Shown here piece by piece: positions 1-9,585 of a stretch of DNA of 64,000 bases. Position 1 is the stretch's first letter. Every line of letters begins with the position of its first letter. The notes beneath the pieces were generated by a model that was not told the DNA's origin, searched no databases, and saw only the letters and a list, made by a program, of their open reading frames with translations. A program made the position numbers and the translations under genes. Source of the DNA: Helicostylum pulchrum (taxonomy: Eukaryota > Mucoromycota > Mucoromycetes > Mucorales > Mucoraceae). The stretch lies in NCBI GenBank assembly GCA_025677825.1, contig JAIXMO010000004.1, positions 806,001 through 870,000 on the forward strand, read 5' to 3'.

Positions 1-48
1 TATATCGGTAACTTCGTTCTTCTCTTGGTTTCTAACCCATTCACTCAG

Positions 49-1449
49 TCGCAAAGAACAGAACTTTATAGTACACACGCACAACAATTAGTGGAATCAG
101 GACATGCTTATCGATGCTTCTGTACGCCTGAAAGATTAACCAAGACACGAGAATTACGTCAAAAACAAGGAAATTATATTGCATACGATAAGCATTGTTC
201 TTATTTAAGCGACGAAGAAATCAAGGAAAATTTAGACAAGACAACACCTTTTACTGTTCGTCTTCGTGTAAGTGATCAATCAAAATGGAAAAGAAAGGGA
301 ACTTATATATATACATATAGACACCTTACGAAGGATCAACTGAACATAAAGATTTAGTTTACGGCAATATCAACTTTAGTAATAAGACAATTGACGATAC
401 GATTTTGATCAAGAGTGACGGGCATCCTACATACCACCTTGCAAATGTTGTTGACGACCATTTAATGCAAGTAACACATGTATTACGAGGAGAGGAATGG
501 TTATCATCTACGCCTAAACATATATTATTATATAAAGCATTGGGATGGAAACCGCCATTATTTGCACATCTTCCTTTATTATTAAACTCTGACGGATCAA
601 AATTATCAAAGAGATCGGGTGATGTCCATGTAGAACAATATATTGCAAAAGGTTATTTACCTGAAGCTATCAATAATTTTGTTGCTTTGTTAGGATGGCA
701 TCCAAGTAATAGTAGTGAATCATTATTTACAGTAAAAGATTTAATTGAACAAGTAAGTAATTTTTGAAACCTTTGTTATACAAGCAAATACTGATCTCTG
801 TTTTTTAATTAGTTTGATATTAAGGATATTAATCATTCTGGTGCCGTAGTAGATCATCAAAAATTGGATTGGATTAACAAACATCATATTTTAAAACGCG
901 CAGAGACAAAAGAAGGACTGCATAGTTTAGTTGATATTTTAAAACCATTTGTAACAAAATCTTATCAGCATCTGGAAGGAACAAGTCAAGCATATAGATT
1001 AGATACTGATTACCTTGCCCAAGTGATCGATACTATTAAAGAACGCATTAGAAATATCAGTGATATACCTCATCTCTGTAGTTATTATTTTAAGGATCCG
1101 GATTATAGTTCTTCTGATGCTTTGACTTTAAAGAAAAAACTCAAGCAACCTGCTCTTGGTAAAATAATCTATTTTTCTGTATTCAAAATGATTTACATTA
1201 CTAACAACCAAAATAGACTTAATCTCAACGCAAGAATTTAAGGATAAAGTGAATACAATCGAACCATTCGAAACAAGTACACTTAAACCTTGGATATATG
1301 AACTTGCTGAAAGTAAAGGATTAAATCCTAATCATGTCATGATGGCATTGCGATTTAAGGTAACTGGATCAAGAGTAGGTGCTGGTGTTGCAGAGACAAT
1401 GCAAGTGCTTGGCAGAGATACAGTCATGTCACGATTAAATAAAGAATAG
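49..1449 (+). CDS. MSE1: Mitochondrial-type glutamyl-tRNA synthetase, 3' part (5' end outside window)
   Basis: Class I aminoacyl-tRNA synthetase charging tRNA-Glu, here the bacterial/mitochondrial type. Four exons can be joined: 49-267, 321-752, 813-1158 and 1217-1449; bases 1-48 look like the end of an upstream intron (branch-like CTAAC, then CACTCAG). Visible family signatures are a [19 protein letters not shown] stretch after the missing HIGH region, an [15 protein letters not shown] segment followed by HVLRGEEW, and KLSKRSGD, the KMSKS-loop variant. The C-terminal anticodon-binding part ends with ALRFKVTG and GRDTVMSRL. The N-terminal Rossmann part with HIGH lies upstream of the window. 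A mitochondrial role is inferred from similarity to MSE1/EARS2; no targeting peptide can be seen because the start is missing. All joins keep frame and use GTAAGT or GTAAAA donors. Confidence 0.93.
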
Positions 1450-2278
1450 AAATAAAAGTGTATATTTGTAATACCAACATAGAAGACATGTCGGCTATTG
1501 TTATCTCCCCCTCCCCCAAATTATAATTTTATAACTACCAGTATTTGAGACAGTGTTTGAATTTGGTATTTTTTGTTTGCCTGTCTTAAACGAAGGATTT
1601 TTATCTTAGAGAATAGGTACGAGCTATAAGCTACTTTTACAAATTCATCACCTTTTAAGAAACGTATTCATTTTGGGTTTGGTTTGACATGAATATAAAA
1701 AATTAAAGAGATAGTGGAGGCCTATCAAGTTTTTGTTTAAAAGATGACTCTGTTAAAGCTGGTTGAGACTATTGAGTTGAAATAGAAAACCCTTCTTTAT
1801 TTTTCCTATCACTTCGTATCTAATGTCCCCTTCATATAACGTAAATAAACGTCATATTTGTAAATAAAAGTATACGAAATGATATTTCAATCAAAATGTT
1901 TAGTACCGACCTTTCTTCTTCTACGTCTTGGTTTTAGCTTGGTGAAAAGAGGGGCTATTGAAATCATGCAGATTTTTTTGTGTTATTATAGTAGTTATTC
2001 AATCTTCTTTAAAGAAAAATAGCCTTCGAAACTTGTTTACTTCCTGTACTTCACTCACACATAAACGTGTGACGTTCATACGAGAACCTTCCCACAGCGC
2101 ATGACTTGACCTGAGGCTATAAAATCTTGTGAGAGCTTTTTTTTTTTCCTTTTTCTTTTATCCCAAGCGCGAAGAAAATAAAAGATAAGTATTAAAAAAA
2201 ACACACATACATACATATATAATTACAGTTACTGATAATGTCAAAGCTGTTTGAACGTCTAGATTTAATCCCTACAAT
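1450..2278. other. Intergenic, no gene seen
   Basis: AT-rich 3' flank of the synthetase gene with several AATAAA-like sequences shortly after the stop. No reading frame with recognisable protein character was found on either strand. Confidence 0.6.
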
Positions 2279-2486
2279 ACACTGGGGGTAGATTCGATAC
2301 ATAAAGTCCGTTTGTCGTTTCTTAGACCCGCTCGCTTAGTTTAGGCCTCCATGTGATCCGGTTATGGGAGAGCAGAAATGCGATATCCCTCCAAGGTTGG
2401 ACTAAGCTTGGCAAGCTGAATGGGGGATGCGGTCCGTATCCGAGTAGACGACCAAGGTTGGTCGACCGAGCCCAGTGAGGTTTTTT
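2279..2486 (+). ncRNA. Candidate structured RNA gene, family unknown
   Basis: This island is clearly more GC-rich than its surroundings. Its first bases (CACTGGG, 2280-2286) are the exact reverse complement of its last bases (CCCAGTG, about 2471-2477), so the two ends can close a 7-bp stem. A T6 run follows within a few bases, as expected for an RNA polymerase III terminator. Inside, a perfect hairpin CGACCA/TGGTCG (about 2450-2465) and AGCTT/AAGCT around 2405-2417 can form. I compared it by eye with RNase P, RNase MRP, SRP, U3 and spliceosomal RNAs and could not make a convincing match. No clear A or B box was seen. The antisense frame of 72 codons here has no protein-like features. It could also be a fragment of a mobile element. 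Confidence 0.35.
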
Positions 2487-2727
2487 CTCTTTTCGCTCTC
2501 CTTTTACCGCAGTTAGGGTGGAACAAAAGGCAGAAGAGGGTACATAGATACAAACCTCCGCGTTGGTTATCCTTGTCCACTTTCTTTTTTTTTTAGTAAA
2601 AGAAAGGCTAATGTGTATCTACTAGATAGTTAATTTTAAATAAAATACCTTTTCATATAATATTCTTAACAGTATAAAGTAAAATAAAAAAGATGTATCT
2701 GTATATTTTTTAAAAGAAAAAAAAATT

Positions 2728-3574
2728 CTATCCAATAAAAAGCATGTTTTCCTCCTCGTCTATGAAGACACAATTTTTTAGGAAGTCCATATTATCATCT
2801 GCTATCCATTTTTCTACTTCTGTTTTTCTTTGTTCGATTACTTCAATATGATTTCTTCTGGCAGGAATTTTTTCTAACCTCTTCATAGAAAGAGCACAAA
2901 CAGTTCGCATGAATCTGTGAAGTGCAGATCGACTTATAGTAAGATTCTCTGTTTCAAATTCTTTACAAAGATCCAATTTAATTTGTTCAAGTACTGCTGT
3001 TGTATTTTCATCAATGTGCTTGATAATCCATTCAGCATGGCGCTGTTGTAACTTAAACAATGATCCTTTTCTACCTCTCTTTTTTCTACGAATAAGTCCA
3101 TTTTCAGGATCTTCTCTGAAAGTTTTTCTGTATTTGTACCCAGACCATAAAGAAATACCTGTACTCGAGCAAGTTGATTTGACATTAAACCCTGCAGAAA
3201 TTAAGTCAATAAATAAGTCAATTTGTTCATCAGTATACTTCCTGTATGTTTTTTTTTTCGTCGCTTTCCAGTTTCAGCTCTGGTTGATTCAAATGCGCAT
3301 CAAAATACTCTTTAACACGAGCATTTACCTCTTCCAACGTCTCTTCTATTTCCTCTTCATTTTCTTCTTCTACTTCTTCTACTTCTTCTACTTTCTCTTC
3401 TTTCAAATCTAAACCTAATTCATCAGCTAGTTCTTCATCACACTCCATTGCTGTACAGACGTCTTCTTCGGCATGCTCACTCTGCTTTTGATATAAGCTA
3501 ACATAGACCTCTTCGGTAACTACTTCAGCCTCCTCTTGGATGGACATTTCGTTCATTAGTGTGTCAATGTTCAT
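2728..3574 (-). pseudogene. Truncated, frameshifted Tc1/mariner (IS630-type) transposase
   Basis: Reading leftwards, an acidic N-terminal stretch rich in Glu and Val is followed by a helix-turn-helix region (YTDEQIDLFIDLISAG, then TGISLWSGYKYRK). A basic RRKKRGRKGS linker, a second helical DNA-binding region and the segment NCVFIDEEE come next; the Asp there would be the first catalytic acid of the DDE triad. The protein stops a few residues later at MLFIG, so the rest of the catalytic domain is gone. The frame is broken in an A10 run (T10 at 3249-3258 on the plus strand): upstream it ends with KKNIQEVY-stop, while the +1 frame continues the HTH without interruption. Together these indicate a dead copy. 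The family assignment rests on architecture and remembered resemblance to Mucoromycota IS630/mariner proteins. Confidence 0.7.
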
Positions 3575-3611
3575 TGTTAGTTAAGTTTATTTTTTGTAGA
3601 AATAGTAACAG

Positions 3612-3743
3612 GTTTTGGTTAGAAGTGCCCCAGGAGTCTATATTTTGACCAAAACGGTTACACGACCATATAACAACTTTTGTTATATGGTTGTTATATA
3701 GTTGTTATATAGTTGTTATATAGTTGTTATATAGTTGTTATAT
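3612..3743. repeat. Inverted repeats and an 11-bp tandem array upstream of the transposase remnant
   Basis: GTTTTGGT near 3612 is mirrored by ACCAAAAC near 3648. A perfect 10-bp inverted repeat, CCATATAACA (3666-3675) and TGTTATATGG (3681-3690), lies next to about five to six head-to-tail copies of an 11-bp unit (TTGTTATATAG) running to about 3743. This sits just outside the start of the transposase frame and may be the remains of a transposon end; that link is inference. Confidence 0.6.
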
Positions 3744-3866
3744 GTTACACAAGTCCCCCAAAATTTTAAATATTCAGTTCGTTGTTAATTCACTCGGCCA
3801 CATATGTGTATATTAATTAAAGTATTCCTGAATTTGTTTGATTTTGACGATATATACGCTATTTTC

Positions 3867-4464
3867 TTTTATTTTTGCTTCTAAACTGATTCTAACCCAT
3901 TTAGAAATACCGCTATTTGTAGTTTTACTGGCTTTTGAAAGCAAAAAGGACAGAACGGTTGCTAAAGTGGTTTTTTGACGAGCTGTTTATCTCCTTCTCC
4001 CCTGCCTCATTTACGAGCGGTTCGTGCAGTTTAACCTGCGTGTAATGGCACACCAACCATGCGGATATCGTAGGGAGGTTGGATTGATGGTTCCCGGCTC
4101 GGTAGTCTTCTCTAAGGAAAACAATATCATTAAGTAGTTGTGTTGTTGTGGATACTTATCCTTTAGCATCATCATCTTTTTTTATTTATTTATGTATGTG
4201 TTTATTTTTATATTTAGATACATGTATATATATTTTTTTCACGTATATGTATGAACGTGATGAGACTTCAGCTAGTGTACCTCCTCGTGGTTAGTCTTGG
4301 GAAACTTTCACTTTGGAAACTATTTTTGTTTCCTTATTGTAAAGGCCAAAGCACTGGTAACTTTTTTTTTTAAATAATAATAATAATAATAAATGTTTTT
4401 CAAAAAGTCTTTAATCTCTTTGACATATAGTATTGTGGTTTTATATTTTATTTAGTCACAACCG
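3867..4464 (+). repeat. Dispersed ~600-bp repeat, copy A
   Basis: Matches 62315-63012 in the same orientation. From about 3975 to 4370 the two copies differ at only a handful of positions, even through AT-rich low-complexity sequence. The first ~100 bp are more divergent, and copy B carries an insertion of about 50 bp there. The core contains a GC-rich block (about 4010-4105) with potential hairpins (GCAG/CTGC, GTGT/ACAC, AACCAT/ATGGTT). No protein frame spans it. It could be a solo LTR, another short mobile element or a duplicated RNA gene; I could not find TG...CA ends or a target-site duplication by eye. Confidence 0.75.
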
Positions 4465-5759
4465 CTCTCAGATATTGGGGCGGTCAAAGGGAGCTGTTAT
4501 TCTGGTGACCTTAAACTCGTACAAGATATGAAGGTGATACTTGGTATATAAAGCTCTATTTTTTGGTTTCTTTTAAAAAGTAATCTCTTTTTCCCTATCC
4601 TATTCTCCCAGAAACTTTATATCCTTTTAAACTACTTTTATTTGTTAGTTATAATTGAATTCGATAGTCAAGTACAAGGTAGATATAACCCCCAATTGAT
4701 TTTTCCAAGTGAAAAAAAGTGTCAATTGGACTTCAAACTTATGATCGAATGAGGTTGAAACAAGTGGGTTGTTTCTTTTTAAAAAAAGTTGTATGTGTGA
4801 TAGTTGGCTTGTACTGTATCTACTACGTACAGTTTTTATTCACATCCGTATTTGAAGATATTTTTATCTTATTTGAATGAGGTGTTATAAAAAAAAAACC
4901 TGGTGCGAAAAGCTGGTTCATGTATCTTTAGTTGGTATATCTTGGTGTACCGACCGAAAACTATTTATACCTCTCGATAAAATATTTATTCGTACATATT
5001 ATTACTACATCTTTTCTTTGGAAGTCATATTTCATAATCAAATTTTATGCAACATTGTTCATCGCTCTCTAACTCTTTTTTTAGGGCGTTTTTAATAGAG
5101 AAACGCCCTTTTGTTTTTCCTAAATAAATCGCAAAAATATCTTTTTATATAGTATGTGCACATCTTTAAAACGAAACCTTTTCCTGTGGTATGCTGGCGC
5201 AAACGGATGCGGTTCGCTTAAAGCTGGAAGCTGGTTTTTTTTTCTTTTCTTTTTTCTTCTTCTTCTGGTTCACAATTTTCCCAAGGTCAGTTTTACTACT
5301 ACCTACCTCGATCGTATGGTGTTTCGCGCTAGGTGTATCACACTCCGTTTCAGCTGCAGTGGTCGTTACAGCTACACCCATTATAGTATTTATACTATCT
5401 CACACTCCTCAACAATCTGGTGTACATACCGAGAATACCCTCAGGATCTTGATCATCTTAATATTTTTTCAGCTGTGGTCCTTCTGCCTTTGGAATCTCT
5501 TATGGATCTTTAGTTCTACTTTTCAAGCAATTTACGAGTTGTCAAAAACGTTTATAATAGTACTGGTACCACTCAAAGCTCTAACTATCTTCTCAAGCTG
5601 TTTGATGATCCAAATCCAACGAAACAATTTCTTCAGGTGGTCCTAAAAAAATGAAAAGAAAATTTTGTAAGGATTTGGGTTTTAATTGGTTTTGTGGTTT
5701 TGTGAAATAGGATTACACCCATATGTCGAATAGGGGTAATAGTAGTGTTTAGCGGGGGA
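4465..5759. other. Intergenic with degenerate sequence
   Basis: No gene can be supported. A 151-codon plus-strand frame at 5191-5646 is dominated by Phe from T homopolymers and hydrophobic residues and looks spurious. Positions about 5520-5570 match, in inverted orientation, a stretch near 60680-60760, including an exact 20-bp identity at 5551-5570, so this is part of a dispersed degenerate element. Confidence 0.5.
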
Positions 5760-5839
5760 CGGTAACGGTTCTCGAGAATTCGACCCTTAAATCGAACATA
5801 CCCATAAATCGAACACCACGGTATCGAGCGGCTACTGTA
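5760..5839 (-). mobile_element. Tc1/mariner-like terminal sequence, copy 1
   Basis: Read on the minus strand it begins TACAGTAGCCGCTCGATAC and continues with two ATCGAAC/TTCGAT-type repeats. The beginning matches the ends at 11406 and 54369 (TACAGT, AGC, GCTC in the same spacing). A TA dinucleotide followed by CAGT is typical of Tc1/mariner inverted repeats. No partner end in the opposite orientation was found. Confidence 0.4.
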
Positions 5840-7977
5840 ATGAAGAACTTGGCCACAATCAGTTTCAGTTTTAACAAAAAATAAATAGAAGGTTTATATT
5901 TCCTGGTACATGAAAACTGTTTACTGTAAAAATAAAAAGATGCACGGTTCAATTTGCACGGTCAATTAAAAAACGGACCTGTTACTTTTCACTTACATTT
6001 ACGGATGACCATTGCTCTAAGAAGAACTGTAACTATCGGTTTGTAAAAACACAAAAATTAAGTGAAGAAATAAAAGAAAAAGGCGAAGAAAAAGACTTTA
6101 TGTATTCGTGTGATCTATTTACTAATCATGGCGTAATTATATTACCAGACTCGTATTTACATACTTATACGTTAGTCAATAATTTTTATTATACAAACGT
6201 GTACTTGCTTTCCCAACTTGATTCACAAGTATTAACCATCACTTTTCGGCTAAACATTTTCTTGTGCCAGGAAATATCTCCCTTGTTATGACAGACCTCT
6301 TCGCCAAACAAAAAATGATTGGTTAATTTTTTTTAAAATTGCTAGTATGACGAAGCAGCAATTTTTTTTTCTTTTCTTCATCACAAGATGTTCATTTAAT
6401 TTATGGTAAGTTCTTTGAACTTACTCAGTAGCGAGAATGTGCACATGATAGGGATAGTAGGAGAACGAACCCGCGGAGTATTCGTGCTTTGTGCAAGTCT
6501 TGTAGCTGAATTTCCATCATGGTTAGGTTTTGAAAGAACCCGCGAGTCTTCGTACTTCGTGCAAGTTTAGTAGAGACCTAACAGCCATTAGTATTAGAAA
6601 TAGTATTAGGTTTACTGACTTTTTTTTAAAAAAAAAACCAGATGAACGGAGACTTCGTTGAAACGGAACAACTATACTTCAGACATTTTTACCCATTTAA
6701 ATAAATAAACTATCACAATAAGTATGAATCATGTTCTTTTAGTATATTTTTAATTATTTATTGACTTTCTTGCGAAAGGAAGTGGTCTGCGCAGAAAAAA
6801 ATAGTTCGGTACAAGTGTTTTACATCCGCGAAAATGATACAGTTGTTAAAGTTTTAAATGTATTGCATATCGACAAGGTATTTTTATATATACGCTTGAT
6901 ATTCATCGGCTACTTCGGTATTTACTATCTTGTCGCTTTGCTCTTCTGGAACACAGAAGAAGCCAAATAATGCAGAGCAGTGGATTCGTTAAATAGTAAT
7001 GTTCTTAATAAAATAACAATGCAACGATACAGAAATTATAAAGGGGAAGATGGGAAAATGGGAGTGTATGTCTGTTTGATTAAAAAAAAAGTTAAAGCTG
7101 GTCGGCGGATCGACTAATTTAGGGTGAGATTACAAGATAAGCAAACTGGGCGTTTGATCCATCAAAGCCTTTCAAATTACATATTTGACAAGAGAAGGAA
7201 GGGGTACATAGTAGATAAACAGACCGACATAAAGCGGCAATACTGATAGGGCGAACATGTTTTGGCTGTATTAGTGTGAAAGACGTGGAGGTGTTGCTAT
7301 CAATATCAATGTGTTGACTTATCTTCTTGCAGATTACTACGAAGTTCAAAGATTCTTAGATAAAATTACATGTAGTTTATGCTCACGCACATTTTTTTAA
7401 AAAGAAAAACAGTAAAAATACGGAGTAAGTTAGTACTTCAAGTTTCTTAAGAAAAAAAGGGTAATCTTTAGATTTTGGTCTTATTTATTACGTATTGCAG
7501 ATATGACAAGTACACTAAAAGAGTGTTTTTAGCGTAATTATTATGGAAAGCAAAGGTATACAAAAACTATAGGGTACCTTTGGTCGGGATCAAGCCCAGT
7601 GTGAGTAGGATATTTATAATAAGTAGACAGAAACAAATATCATGGAAGGTGTAGATCAATAAACCAGATGTTCTTTTTTACGAGCAAGTCGAACAAGATG
7701 TTTTCTCATATTAACAGCTGTACATGTGGTGAATGCGACGTTAAGTACTACACGCAATTATTTTTTCAATGCGTCTCAAAAACCAGAGTAATGCCATGAA
7801 AATACTTATTTTATGTATATAAAGAACAGAACATGTACATGTACCTCTTGTCTTGCTTGATCCAGGACCAGCAATAATTGAGGAGATATTAGCTTCAGTG
7901 CTTACAGTTTTGGCAAATTTTGACAAAGGGATTTAATGATAAAAATATGTTTAGAATAACTGTGGGGGAGGAGGGAG
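5840..7977. other. Intergenic; one small direct repeat, no gene
   Basis: Contains a direct repeat of about 38 bp (6467-6505 and 6536-6573; GAACCCGCG...TTCGT...GTGCAAGT). Short frames such as 6761-6970 (+) and 7741-7926 (-) read partly protein-like but carry no recognisable domain and end in low-complexity sequence. They may be decayed pieces of mobile-element genes. Confidence 0.45.
6467..6573. repeat. Imperfect ~38-bp direct repeat, period 69 bp
   Basis: The two units share GAACCCGCG at the start and TTCGTnCTTnGTGCAAGT further on; they differ at several positions. They are GC-richer than their surroundings. No function is evident. Confidence 0.6.
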
Positions 7978-9585
7978 TTAGTGGTGATAATGTTCGAAAC
8001 AGTTTACCCTGTTTCGATTTACTGTTTTAACTATAAATGGCCGTAATACTGGAGACTTAATCGTCTCTCTTCCCTTTTCTTCTGTTATTGAGACATCTAC
8101 AGGAGCCAAACAAATTTGTTCAAAGACACGAAGAATATCGTACAAACGATCTACAAATCCAAGCAATTGCGGCAACTCATTCAATGACAAAGGGAATCTT
8201 AAATGTTCAAGTTCGGTCATTAAGTAGAGTCCGTCTCCTTTGAGCTGCGTAATATAGAAAGTAACCCAATTTCCTGTTATATAGAATTAACTTAGTAAAG
8301 GGTATACTTTAGCCTTTGACCTATCCTTTATTGAAACTTACCAACTGCTTGGATCGACAATACTCCAGAGAGCTTATTCGTATCAATAGCTTCCTTAGAA
8401 AAGATGGATAACCTGTACAAGTCGAGATTTACTTTATAGTGGTTTCTTCGGTCTACAGCTGGTTTTACTTCAGTAAAACCTACATTTTTTTCTCGATTAT
8501 TTTCTTCCGTGACAGTAATACATCCATCTGGACGCTTCTTTAATAATTTTAGATCTGTTTCTTTATATTCAGAGCAAATTGTGTTTGTCCATCTAAAAAC
8601 CACGTGTTCAGAAGAATCATCAAACATTGGCTGTAAAGCCGCCTGCAGATATCTCGAACATAATTCGAATTCGTTGATGGTGTTTACAGGTACTTCCTCC
8701 GGTAAGTCTTCAATCAGACGTTTGACGGTAAGAATGATCTTGGTAACAAATTTATTTTGATCGGCTGTAAGGGTTAATAAGGAAATTGCAGCTTGTATTT
8801 TTGTTATTTGTCTTCTGTACACGTCTTGAACGATGTCTAGAATTTCTACTAAGATTGATCTAGGAAATTTATTTTCATGTATTCCCATATTTCTCAGAGC
8901 ATCCTTAATAATTTCATCTACTGTCGTAGTATCTAAAAACTTTTTAAAATCGGGATGGACTCGACTTTTTCCAAGTAATAAAATTGACGACAACGATAAG
9001 ATATGCTGCAAATTTGATTCAAAACTTAAGCTTGCAGTGGTGAGAAGAGATTTAACCGAAATCTGGAAGGCGTAAAAGCAGAAGGGTATATTGAGACCAT
9101 TAACAACATGGCAATTATTTTCACCCGGTTGGCGAATTGTACTTGATATTGAAGAGGTAGCTTCGTCAATACTGATTTCACTAGTGCATACAGTAGTTAT
9201 TTCCTCAGGTGTAAAACTGGTTACATCGCTAGAAGTTACTTCCGTATCCACAGCAGAAGTTTGGGAGGTAGATGTGTTTTCGTCAGGTCTAAATTGAATA
9301 ATTTGGGAAAACCCATCACTTCTTGCTGCTTCTCTTTGTTGCCAATATATTTTGGCTGCTCCTGTTTTTTTCCATTGATTATACTGATTAAATAATTCGT
9401 TTTTTTTTATTTTCGTTGAAATAATATTCTACGACAAATCGAAATCGGCGAGTTACGGTGTGTCGAGTATATGTTTGGAAAAAGTCAAAGAACGTGATAT
9501 GACTTAATTGTTCCTGGTTTTTGATCACCCAGTTAAGCTCGGTAGGTGGATTTTTATTCCGTTTACGTTTATTTGAGGTAGGCAT
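7978..9585 (-). pseudogene. PD-(D/E)XK nuclease-like protein of a Mucorales-type family, frameshifted copy
   Basis: Minus strand. The N-terminal frame runs from 9585 to a T9 run at 9400-9408, then shifts by one base into a long frame (to 8342). An intron at 8274-8341 (GTAAGT...AACAG) joins GNWVTFYITQLKGDGLY and a C-terminal exon to 7978. Near residues 275-295 of the joined product, RPDGCI is followed about 16 residues later by VGFTEVKPA, the spacing of a PD...ExK active site. After it come a helical LDLYRLSIFSKEAID and the C-terminal LRFPLSLNELPQLL. I recognise this arrangement (RPD, GEVK-like, DLxRLxxFxK, RFPxSLxELP) as a multicopy family in Mucorales genomes with no established role. The single frameshift at a homopolymer suggests decay, slippage or an assembly error. 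Nuclease activity is inference only. Confidence 0.6.

Noticed and set aside
5191..5646. 151-codon hydrophobic plus-strand frame
   Set aside because: Composition comes from T homopolymers (Phe runs); the neighbouring sequence is a degenerate repeat shared with 60.7 kb.
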